Origin: JBKQVT01 sp963804825
Lineage (GTDB): Bacteria; Planctomycetota; Planctomycetia; Pirellulales; Thermoguttaceae
Reading direction: 5' to 3'
Length of the DNA stretch: 64,000 bases
Assembly: GCA_963804825.1 (NCBI GenBank)
Contig: CAWDRV010000003.1
Span: 1,736,001-1,800,000, forward strand
The translations under genes were made by a program, and so were the position numbers. The notes below the pieces were generated by a model, which saw only the letters and a list, made by a program, of their open reading frames with translations, did not search any database and was not told the DNA's origin. Shown one piece after another: positions 51,505-59,688 of the stretch (position 1 is its first letter; each line of letters begins with the position of its first letter).

Positions 51505-52518
51505 TCAGCCGCCCCCCTGCCCTTTCACCAGCAACTCGGCGATCTGCACGGCGTTCGTGGCCGCGCCCTTGCGGAGGTTGTCGCTGACGCACCAGAAGGC
51601 CAGGCCGTTCGGGCTGGAAAGGTCCTCGCGAATCCGGCCGATGAAGGTTTCGTCGCGCCCGTCGCAGTGGATGGGCATGGGGTACAACTTCTTCTCCAGG
51701 TCGTCGACCACGACCAGCCCGGGCGTGGCGGCAAAGAGCCGCCGGGCCTCGTCCACGCCGATCTTCCGCTGCGTCTCGACGAGGATGCTCTCGCTGTGGC
51801 AGTTGCCCACGGGCACGCGCACGCAGGTCGGGCAGACCTGGATCGAATCGTCGCCGAGGATCTTCCGCGTCTCGTAGACCATCTTCATCTCTTCGGACGT
51901 GTAGCCCTTGTGCTTGGGCGAGCCGATCTGCGGAATGCAATTGAAGGCGATTCGGTAGGGGAACACTTCGCACGTGTGCTCTTCGCCGGCCAACAGGGCG
52001 CGGGTGCCGTTTTCCAGGTCGCGGCTGCCGGCCAGGCCCGCCCCGCTGGTCGCCTGATATGTGCTCACCACCACGCGGAGAATGCGGCCGGCGTCGTGCA
52101 GCGGCTTCATCGCTTGCACCAGTTGCGTCGTCGAGCAGTTCGGGCTGGAAATGATCCCCTGGTGCCGGCGGACCGCCTCTGGGTTGACTTCCGGGATGAC
52201 CAGCGGCACCTTCGGATCCATCCGCCAGTAGCCGCTTTCATCGATCACCAGGCAGCCGCGGCGCACGGCGTCGGGGATGAAATCCCGCGCAACCTCGTCC
52301 GGCGTGCTGCTGACGGCCAGTTGCACACCGTCGAAGACCTCCGGCCGCAACTCCTCGACCGTGTATGACTTGCCGGCAAAGCGGAGCTCTTTCCCGGCCG
52401 AACGCCGCGAAGCCAGAAACTTGATCGTCCGGAAGGAAAATTTGCGCGACTCGAGGAGTTGACAAATGATTCTTCCCACGGCGCCGGTAGCGCCCACAAC
52501 GGCCACGGACTCGAACAC
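51505..52518 (-). CDS. asd: Aspartate-semialdehyde dehydrogenase
   Basis: 337 residues from a GTG with GGAGAG upstream; the ORF extends further upstream but that part is not conserved-looking. Rossmann start SVAVVGATGAVGRIICQLLE, active-site Cys in ISSPNCSTTQLVQAM, and ESGYWRMDPKVPLVIPEVN. Makes aspartate semialdehyde for lysine, threonine and methionine synthesis. The last residues (LLVKGQGGG) are encoded by a GGGCAGGGGGG motif. Confidence 0.95.
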   Translation of the reverse strand: MFESVAVVGATGAVGRIICQLLESRKFSFRTIKFLASRRSAGKELRFAGKSYTVEELRPEVFDGVQLAVSSTPDEVARDFIPDAVRRGCLVIDESGYWRMDPKVPLVIPEVNPEAVRRHQGIISSPNCSTTQLVQAMKPLHDAGRILRVVVSTYQATSGAGLAGSRDLENGTRALLAGEEHTCEVFPYRIAFNCIPQIGSPKHKGYTSEEMKMVYETRKILGDDSIQVCPTCVRVPVGNCHSESILVETQRKIGVDEARRLFAATPGLVVVDDLEKKLYPMPIHCDGRDETFIGRIREDLSSPNGLAFWCVSDNLRKGAATNAVQIAELLVKGQGGG

Positions 52519-52651
52519 GGATCTTCTCTCCACGAATGTCGATGCTTCCACGCGCCGCTTCCGCGGGTGGACCAACCCCAGATTATGACACCCGCGGCGT
52601 GAAACCGCAACCGCGGAGTTCCCCCCGGCTGCGGTTCTGGCGCCCGGTGCG

Positions 52652-52693
52652 AAAAAAACGGCCCCCGCGCCGAAGGAGCCGGACACGGGGGCC
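52652..52693 (-). terminator. Rho-independent terminator for the TIGR03000 gene
   Basis: On the minus strand, stem GGCCCCCG/CGGGGGCC (8 bp) is followed by a TTTTTTT run. It lies about 90 bp after the stop of the Cys-rich protein and before asd, which is transcribed in the same direction. Confidence 0.8.
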
Positions 52694-52785
52694 TGTTGGT
52701 TCGCACGATTCTGGATCGGTCGGGGAAGTTCCCGACTTTTCGCCCGCCGGGCGAGCGAAGTCGGGTGCTGTCCCCCACGGAATGG

Positions 52786-53634
52786 CTAATCGGCCGCTGC
52801 CACGCTCTCGGTCTTCAGATTGAAACCGAACGCGGCGGCGCCTTGCTCACCCGCGGTCAGCGTCACCGTCTGGTCCTCTTCGACGATCTTGCCGTCGCGG
52901 ACAATTTCCGCATGGACTACGTACTTGTAGTTGTAGCCCGGCTGCAAGCCGTAGGAAACGTACTGCCGGCGACTGCCCGTGCTGGTGGTCGGCAATCCGT
53001 TGATGGTGATCTTGGCCTCGTAGGGGACCCAAACGGTCAGCAGGGCGCTGTTGTCCAAAGTGGGCGCGCCGGTGACCGGCGTCGTCGGGGTTGCCGGAGC
53101 GGCCGGGGTTGCCGGGGCGGGAACGGCCGGGCCGGGAGTCACCGGGCCGGGAACGGGTGATTCACCCGCGGCGGGCGGTGTGACCGGCTTGGTCGCCGGA
53201 GTCGGCGTGCCCGTGGAAGGCGTCGAAACGGCCGCGTTCGGGACTACTCCTGCCCCACAGCAACCAAACGTCGGCGTGTAGTACGGCAGGCAACCGCTAC
53301 AGCATGAGGAATAGCATCCACCGCATCCACAGCCGTAGCCATAGCCGCAACAGCCGCCGTACCACTTGCACGGTCCAAGAACCAGGCGGCGAACGGGGCC
53401 AGGCCGGCAGCCGAGGGCGCAATCGCCGCAACACGGGGCGTAGCTGACCGTGCAGCAAGCCGGCGTGTAGCCGCAATTCCATCCGCAGGAGTTGCAGCCG
53501 TACCCACAGCCGTACCCGCTGCCGTAACCATAGCCATTCCCCCATCCACAGCAGGCATACGACTGGGAAACAGTCGTCAGGGCCAACACCGCAATGGCTC
53601 CAACCAGAACGTACTTCCAACTTGGGCGGAACAT
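52786..53634 (-). CDS. TIGR03000-type Cys/Gly-rich surface protein
   Basis: 282 residues from MFRPSWKYVLVGAIAVLALT (signal peptide; the earlier in-frame start adds 15 improbable residues). A Cys/Gly/Tyr repeat region (YGCGYGCNSCGWNCGYTP) is followed by a Pro/Thr/Ala linker and the TIGR03000 domain: LTVWVPYEAKITINGLPTTS, RRQYVSYGLQPGYNYKYVVH. The family is confined to planctomycetes in my knowledge. Probably exported and structural; exact function unknown. A good terminator follows. Confidence 0.9.
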   Translation of the reverse strand: MFRPSWKYVLVGAIAVLALTTVSQSYACCGWGNGYGYGSGYGCGYGCNSCGWNCGYTPACCTVSYAPCCGDCALGCRPGPVRRLVLGPCKWYGGCCGYGYGCGCGGCYSSCCSGCLPYYTPTFGCCGAGVVPNAAVSTPSTGTPTPATKPVTPPAAGESPVPGPVTPGPAVPAPATPAAPATPTTPVTGAPTLDNSALLTVWVPYEAKITINGLPTTSTGSRRQYVSYGLQPGYNYKYVVHAEIVRDGKIVEEDQTVTLTAGEQGAAAFGFNLKTESVAAAD

Positions 53635-53910
53635 GACATTTCTCCTTGCTACTGACCAAACGGGATACCGTAATTCCACGTGCTAAAAGATATCACTGAG
53701 AACAGAGAAATCAAGTAGGATGGGGGGATTCGTGAGAGTTTGACGGCTGATAAAACTGGACACTTACGTCCTGTGTGGCGAATTGGATCCTCCACGGTTG
53801 GACACCGTGGGGCGGAAACGGACAGGAAAGATACATTACTAAGGTGATTACGTATCAAGCTATTCCAGTCGCCTTCCGTCCTCCGCGCGGGCGACGCTAT
53901 AATCCGCTGC

Positions 53911-55062
53911 GTGAAAACCGTGGTCTGGGCAAAACGATTGCCGTGGTCGGTGCTGGCCGCCGCCGTCATGCTGGTCTTCGTCGGATGGTTGGCGATCGCC
54001 CGATGCGGCGACTTCGCTCCGGGCGATCCGAGCAGCGGGCATTATTTCCGCCAGCAAATCGTCTGGTCGGTGCTGGGGCTGGCGGCCATGACGGCGATGT
54101 CGCTGCTGAACTACCGCGTGCTATGCCGCTGGAGCTACCTGCTGTTTCTGGCGTCGCTGGGGTTGCTGGTGGTGGCCTTTTTCTTTCCGAGGATCCATGA
54201 GACCCATCGCTGGATTCGCCTCGGCCCGATCGGCTTACAGATCGGCTTTCAACCGTCCGAGTTTGCCAAGGTGGCCTTCGTGCTGGCGTTGGCGCGATAC
54301 TTGATGTATCGCCAGACCTATCGGCGGCTGGGCGGCCTGCTGTTGCCGCTGGTGTTGGGACTGATCCCGCTGCTGCTGGTGTTGATCGAGCCCGACCTGG
54401 GCATGGCGATCCTCTTTCTTCTCGTGCTGTTGGTCATGCTGTTTGCGGCCGGGGCGCGCCGGAGCAACCTGGCGGTCCTGGTGGCGGCCGGCCTGTTGAT
54501 GACGCCCTTGATATGGACGCAACTGAGCCGGCAACACAAGGCCCGAATCACGGCGCTGTTCGATCAACCGCCGGCCGACCAGCAGCCTAGCAAGGACGCT
54601 TACCAACTCCACCAGGCCAAGCGGATGTTCGCCTTGGGCGGTCCGTGGGGGAGCCTGCTCGCCGGCCAGCCGACCGCGGACATGGCCGTCTATCGCCTGC
54701 CCGAGGCCCGGACCGATTTCATTTTCTGCGTGGTCAAGGAACGGCTGGGGCTGCCGGGTTTGGCGCTGGTCGTGGCGCTTTATGGGCTGCTGGCCTGGCG
54801 TGGGCTGGCCATCGCCGCGGACTGCCGTGAGCCGTTCGGCCGGCTGGTGGCGGTGGGCGTGACCGCCATGATTTCGCTGCAAGCGGTCATCAACATGGGC
54901 ATGAACCTCGGATTGTTGCCGATCACGGGCTTGCCGTTGCCGCTGGTCAGTTACGGCGGTTCGTCGCTGTTGGCCAACGCGGTGGCGTTGGGACTGCTGT
55001 TGAACGTGGGCCTGCGGCCGGGCTATGAAGTGACCAACGAGCCGTTCCGCTGGGTGGGGTAG
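53911..55062 (+). CDS. rodA: RodA/FtsW family peptidoglycan polymerase
   Basis: 383 residues from GTG. Ten transmembrane helices of the SEDS family. Conserved parts: FQPSEFAKVAFVLALARYL, LLVLIEPDLGMAI (catalytic Asp), PEARTDFIFCVVKERLG and PLVSYGGSSLLANAVALG. Lipid II glycan polymerase acting with a class B PBP, although many planctomycetes have reduced peptidoglycan machinery. The partner PBP and mreBCD are not in the window. Confidence 0.92.
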   Translation: MKTVVWAKRLPWSVLAAAVMLVFVGWLAIARCGDFAPGDPSSGHYFRQQIVWSVLGLAAMTAMSLLNYRVLCRWSYLLFLASLGLLVVAFFFPRIHETHRWIRLGPIGLQIGFQPSEFAKVAFVLALARYLMYRQTYRRLGGLLLPLVLGLIPLLLVLIEPDLGMAILFLLVLLVMLFAAGARRSNLAVLVAAGLLMTPLIWTQLSRQHKARITALFDQPPADQQPSKDAYQLHQAKRMFALGGPWGSLLAGQPTADMAVYRLPEARTDFIFCVVKERLGLPGLALVVALYGLLAWRGLAIAADCREPFGRLVAVGVTAMISLQAVINMGMNLGLLPITGLPLPLVSYGGSSLLANAVALGLLLNVGLRPGYEVTNEPFRWVG

Positions 55063-55096
55063 TGCGCCAACCGACCTGGAATGACGACTTCGACCC

Positions 55097-55162
55097 GTAG
55101 GTTATGCTTTAGCATAACACGATAGCGGGCAACGCCTTTCGTTATGCTAAAGCATAACCTAC
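55097..55162. repeat. GTTATGCTTTAGCATAAC double palindrome
   Basis: Perfect 22-bp inverted arms 55097-55118 and 55141-55162, each itself the palindrome GTTATGCTTTAGCATAAC. It follows rodA by 34 bp. Confidence 0.9.
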
Positions 55163-55183
55163 AACTTCCGTTGCGAAAACCAG

Positions 55184-55266
55184 GTAGGGTGGGTCGAGCG
55201 CGGCGAGACCCACCAAAATCCGCGAAAAAGACATGGTGGGTCTTCGCCGTGCTCGACCCACCCTAC
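55184..55266. repeat. GTAGGGTGGGTCGAGC inverted pair
   Basis: GTAGGGTGGGTCGAGC...GAGACCCACC and its inverse (to 55266) flank an 18-bp loop. A solo copy lies at 62573-62605. Confidence 0.85.
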
Positions 55267-55292
55267 AGATTTCCGGCCTTCCACAACAGAAA

Positions 55293-56552
55293 CTATTTGC
55301 GCGACGCTTTCAGCTCGATTTTGCCCAGCGAGAGTTCGCCCACCGCGCCGAGCAGGCCGATGCGAACGATGGCTGAGCGGGCGCGGGTGGGCACCTTCAT
55401 CCGCTTCTTCTCGGTCTGCCAGTCGAAGGAGCCGACCCAAGGGCCGATGGCGCCCTCCTCGCGCAGTGAGACGCGGTTCTCGTCGTAGAAGGTGATGCCC
55501 AGCGCGGAGACTTGCTGGGGCGTTTGACCGGGGCGGATGTTCCGGCCGCGGACCACCAGCGATACGTCCAAGTGGGTGACCTTCCGGCCATCGACGGCGA
55601 ATCCCTGAAGGGCCTGGCAGCCCCGCCCCGGCTCGTCGTTGCGGAAGGTGGCGTAGTGCTTGCCCGCCGGCGATTCAGCGTCGCTTTCGATCGTCACTTG
55701 CCGGACGTAATGCCAGCCGACCGGCTGCTGCGGCGGCTTGCCGGTGAGTTCCTCGAAATTGCCGTTGATCAGGGTCGGATGGAGCGGATCGGGCTGTTTC
55801 TTCCGCTTTTCTTCGGCCACTCCGGTCATCGGCACGAACAACGTCGGCAACAACGCCTCGGACACCATCTTCCCCTTGGTCTTCTTCAGCAAGTACAACG
55901 TCTGTTGGAACCGCTCCCCGACGGGAATGATCATCCGCCCGCCCTCTTTCAACTCGGCGACCAACTCGGGCGGCACCTGCTCGGGCGAGCAGGTGACGAT
56001 GATCTTGTCGAAGGGGGCGTGTTCCTTCCAGCCCTGGTAGCCGTCGCCCACCTTCACGTGGACGTTGCCGTAGCCCAGCCGCTGCAAGGTCTTCTCCGCT
56101 TTGTGACCGAGCGAGGGCACGATCTCGATGGTGTAGACCTCATGCACCAGCGGGCTGAGCACGGCCGCCTGGTAGCCGCTGCCGGTGCCGATTTCCAGCA
56201 CCTTGTCGTCCGGCCGCGGATCGAGCGATTCGGTCATGTAGGCCACCACGAAGGGCGGCGAGATGGTTTGTCCCTCGCCGATGGGCAGGGCCATGTCCAG
56301 GTAGGCGCCAGCCCGCTGGGCCGGCGAGGAGATGAACTCGTGCCGCGGCGTCTTGCGCATGGCGTCGATCACGCGGCGATCTTTGATCCCCGCCCCCACG
56401 ATTTCCTCATCGACCATCTTGTTGCGGGCCTCGGCCCATTCTTGTCGCGTCTCGGCCCGTCCGACGGCCGGCGCCAGGACGATCGCGGCGGCCGCGGTCC
56501 AGGCGAGGGCGATGGTGACGGCAACACGCGGCCGATGGAAGGTCTTGTTCAT
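55293..56552 (-). CDS. pcm: Secreted protein-L-isoaspartate O-methyltransferase with C-terminal extension
   Basis: 419 residues from MNKTFHRPRVAVTIALAW, a signal peptide; earlier in-frame starts exist. The methyltransferase domain has the SAM motif VLEIGTGSGYQAAVLSPLV, plus FISSPAQRAGAYLDMALPIG and GQTISPPFVVAYMTE, typical PCMT. It normally repairs isoaspartyl residues in the cytosol, so an exported form is unusual. The C-terminal 140 residues (PDPLHPTLINGNFEE... ALGITFYDENR) look like a carbohydrate-binding beta domain. Export is inferred, not seen. Confidence 0.85.
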   Translation of the reverse strand: MNKTFHRPRVAVTIALAWTAAAAIVLAPAVGRAETRQEWAEARNKMVDEEIVGAGIKDRRVIDAMRKTPRHEFISSPAQRAGAYLDMALPIGEGQTISPPFVVAYMTESLDPRPDDKVLEIGTGSGYQAAVLSPLVHEVYTIEIVPSLGHKAEKTLQRLGYGNVHVKVGDGYQGWKEHAPFDKIIVTCSPEQVPPELVAELKEGGRMIIPVGERFQQTLYLLKKTKGKMVSEALLPTLFVPMTGVAEEKRKKQPDPLHPTLINGNFEELTGKPPQQPVGWHYVRQVTIESDAESPAGKHYATFRNDEPGRGCQALQGFAVDGRKVTHLDVSLVVRGRNIRPGQTPQQVSALGITFYDENRVSLREEGAIGPWVGSFDWQTEKKRMKVPTRARSAIVRIGLLGAVGELSLGKIELKASRK

Positions 56553-56787
56553 GATCGCTGTTCTTGCCATTCCAGTCATGCGGAAAACACGTTGACACGA
56601 TTCTATTATATCCCATGAAAAACAGCGGATCACTCCGATATACTGTGCAAAACACATTCCAACAAGGGGGCGATATCCTTGTCCAACGTCCCGTGGCTCC
56701 GCCGCGGGGCCCTGTTTCATGCACGCTTGTTCTGCGATAATCGAGGAAACCGGCCAGAATTGGGAGAGGATGGCAGTTGTAGGGGAT

Positions 56788-58580
56788 ATGGACAGCCAAA
56801 CGCTCAGAAACACGATCATCGACCGGATTCTCCCCCGGGTGCAAACGCCCGGCCAATATATCGGCGGCGAATGGAACTCGGTCCGCAAAGACCCCCGCGG
56901 CGTCCGCGGCAAGCTCTGCCTGGCCTTTCCCGACACCTACTCCATCGGCATGAGCTGCTGCGGCTTGCAGGTGCTCTACGCGATCATGAATCGCCGCCGC
57001 GATTGGCTCTGCCAGCGCGTCTTCGCGCCGCTGGCCGACATGGAAGCCTTGCTCCGCGAGCGGCATCTTCCGCTGTGCAGCCTGGAGGACTTCACCCCCC
57101 TGGCCGAGTTCGACGTGTTGGGCTTCACCCTGCAATACGACCTCTGCTATACGAACGTGTTGGCCATGCTCGACCTGGCGGGCATTCCGCTGGCCGCCGC
57201 CGAGCGCGACCGCCGGCATCCGCTGGTGATCGCCGGCGGGCCGTGCGCGGCCAACCCCGAGCCCATGTCCCGCTTTATCGACCTCTTCGTTCTCGGCGAC
57301 GGCGAAGAGGCGTTGCCGGAGATATGCGACTTGTGGCTGGGCCTGAAAGAGGTCGGCCGCCGAGCGTCCGGCGGCGCTGGCGGAACTGGCCGCCCGGCTT
57401 CCCTATGCCTACGTGCCGCAATGTTACGGGCCGCAATACGACGCCGAGGGGCGTCAGGCGTCGGTCCGTCCGTTGGCCGCCGGCGTGCCGGAGCGGATCG
57501 AGCCGGCGGTGGTGGCCGACCTGGAAGAATATCCGCCGCCGACGGCGCCGGTCGTGCCGCACGTCGAGTGCGTGCAGGACCGCATCACGATCGAGATCAT
57601 GCGCGGCTGCCCGTGGCGGTGCCGCTTCTGCCAGAGCACGACCGCCAAGCGGCCGGTGCGGTATCGCAAGGTGGAGACGATCGTCCGCGCGGCGGTGGAA
57701 GCGTATCGCAACACCGGCTACAACGAGGTTTCGCTGCTGGGGCTCTCGACCGGCGATTACCCGTACATCGAGGAGTTGTTGCGGCGATTGCAGGAGACGT
57801 TCCGGCCGCTGGGCGTGAGCGTATCGCTGCCGAGCCTGCGGATCAACCAGCAATTGCGCGTGCTGGGCGAGTTGCTCAACACCGATCGCCGCGACGGATG
57901 GACGCTGGCGCCCGAGGCCGCCCGCGACGACATGCGGATGCAGATCGGCAAGAACATCACCAGCGACGACCTCTACGAGGGCTGCCGCCGGGCGATGGAA
58001 AACGGTTTCTCCCGAGTGAAGCTTTACTTCATGTGCGGCCTGCCCGGCGAGCAGGAGTCCGACTTGGACGGCATCCTCGACATGGCGGAGACGATCTCGC
58101 GGCTGGGCAAGGAGTGCCGCGGCCGCTTCGCCACGGTGGTGGCGAACGTGTCGAATTTCGTGCCCAAGCCGCAGACGCCTTACCAATGGCACGCCATGCA
58201 GCGGCGGGAATACTTCGCCCGGGCCCACGAGCACTTGCGCCGCCGGCACCGATTCCCCAACGTCTCCGTGCGATGCCACGACATCGAGTCGAGCCTTCTG
58301 GAAGGCGTGCTCTGCCGCGGCGATCGCCGGCTGGGCGAGGCGATCGAGCTGGCCTTCCGGCGCGGCGCCCGCTTCGACGCCTGGAACGAGCAGTTTCGTC
58401 CGGACTTGTGGTGGCAGGCGCTGGCCGATGCCGGCGTCGACGTGGAACACGATCTTGCATCGTCCCTATCCGGCCGGCGCCGTGTTGCCCTGGGACCACC
58501 TCGGCATCCGGCAAGGCCGCGAGTACCTGGAGCGAGAGCAAGCCCTCGCGGCGGCAATGAGAAGAGAACCTAGACCTTAG
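56788..58580 (+). CDS. TIGR03960-type radical SAM protein (two frameshifts)
   Basis: About 597 residues after two corrections, near 57360 and 58450. Start MDSQTLRNTIIDRILPRVQ, with GGGG upstream; an ATG 18 bp earlier is possible. The N-terminal half holds QTPGQYIGGEWNSV and LPDTYSIGMS-type text (AFPDTYSIGMSCCGLQVL), the B12-domain-like region of TIGR03960. The radical SAM motif is MRGCPWRCRFCQ (C-x3-C-x2-C). The frame ends EQALAAAMRREPRP in the third frame. Family members are thought to act in tRNA or cofactor modification; unproven. No TIGR03936 partner gene adjoins it. Confidence 0.82.
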
Positions 58581-58670
58581 AACTTAGACCTTAGAGCTTA
58601 GAACTTGGAAAAGCCCCCGGACTGTGTCCGGGGGGCCTTAAGGCCGTGTCCTTCGCTTGCGGTTTCGCAG
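58570..58670. repeat. CTTAGAACTTAGACC tandem plus CGCTTGCGGTTTCGCA
   Basis: TTAGAACTTAGACCTTAGAG-type short tandem (58577-58612), then TCGCTTGCGGTTTCGCAGG at 58653-58670, the 16-mer shared with 10637 and 24922. Confidence 0.6.
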
Positions 58671-58709
58671 GCAACGCCGACCGACAAAACCTCTTGCTGG
58701 CTTACTTCC

Positions 58710-59552
58710 GTGCTACGCTATCAACTCTTGGCGATCGACATCGACGGCACGCTGGTCAACCGCCGCGACGAGCTGACGCCCGCCACGCGCGCGGCGCTGG
58801 TCCGCGCCGGGCAGGCGGGCATCCACGTCGTCCTGGCCACCGGCCGACGCTACAGCCACACGCTCCACCTGGTCCAGCCGCTGGAGATCGACGTGCCGCT
58901 GGTGACCGCCAGCGGCGCGCTGGTTAAGGACCCCGCCGATCATGGCACGTTGTACTGCGCGGCGTTCGACCGGGCCGTGCTTTGCCGGGCGTTGGCGATC
59001 ATCGACCGTTGCGGCTACGACGTGCTGCTCTGCGCCGACACATTTACCGAAGGGTTCGATTTCTACCAGGCCGGCGTTGAAGGCGGAGGGCCGGAACTGG
59101 CCGAGTACCTGGAGTTCAATCGCTCGCGCGGCCGCGTTTGGCCGAACATGCTGAGCGACCCGCCGACGGGCATCTTCGGCGGTTTCGCCATGGGCAGCCA
59201 GCAGCAGATGCTCGACTTGGAAAGCCGGCTGCACCAGACCATGCCCGGACAGGTCGCCATCCACGTCCTCCGCAGTCCGCTCTATCGAGGTTTTCTCTGC
59301 GAGTTGGCGCCGGCGGGCGTGACCAAGTGGTCGGCGATCCGGCGGCTGGCCGCCCAGTGGGGCATCCGCGAGCAAGCGATCTGCGCGGTGGGCGACGATG
59401 TGAACGACATCCCCATGATTCGCGGCGCCGGCCTGGGGATCGCCATGGGCAATGCCTTGCCGGCGGTCAAGGCGGCGGCCGCCCGGATCGCGCCCTCCCA
59501 AGAGGAAGACGGCCTGGTGCAAGTGGTCCAATGGCTGTTGGCGGAGGGTTGA
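58710..59552 (+). CDS. HAD-superfamily phosphatase, Cof type
   Basis: 280 residues from GTG (LRYQLLAIDIDGTLVNR). The DxDGT motif, ATGRRYSHTL, FGGFAMGSQ and GDDVNDIPMIRGAGLGIAMG are the Cof-family motifs. Likely a sugar- or nucleotide-phosphate phosphatase. The longer frame upstream covers a repeat and is not protein-like. Confidence 0.9.
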   Translation: MLRYQLLAIDIDGTLVNRRDELTPATRAALVRAGQAGIHVVLATGRRYSHTLHLVQPLEIDVPLVTASGALVKDPADHGTLYCAAFDRAVLCRALAIIDRCGYDVLLCADTFTEGFDFYQAGVEGGGPELAEYLEFNRSRGRVWPNMLSDPPTGIFGGFAMGSQQQMLDLESRLHQTMPGQVAIHVLRSPLYRGFLCELAPAGVTKWSAIRRLAAQWGIREQAICAVGDDVNDIPMIRGAGLGIAMGNALPAVKAAAARIAPSQEEDGLVQVVQWLLAEG

Positions 59553-59624
59553 ACGGACGGCCCGCTTCGGATACGTTAGGAAAGGGATTGGGGATTGGGG
59601 ATTAGAGAGTTGGGATTGGAGAGT

Positions 59625-59659
59625 GCCCCCACGCCCGCCGGCTGCGTCCGGCGGGAATC
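59625..59659. repeat. CCCCACGCCCGCCGG repeat
   Basis: CCCCCACGCCCGCCGGCTGC and CGTCCGGCGGG, downstream of the HAD gene and a GGGATTGGGGATTAG block. Confidence 0.6.
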
Positions 59660-59688
59660 TCTGAACCCCTAACCAAAAACTAACAAGC

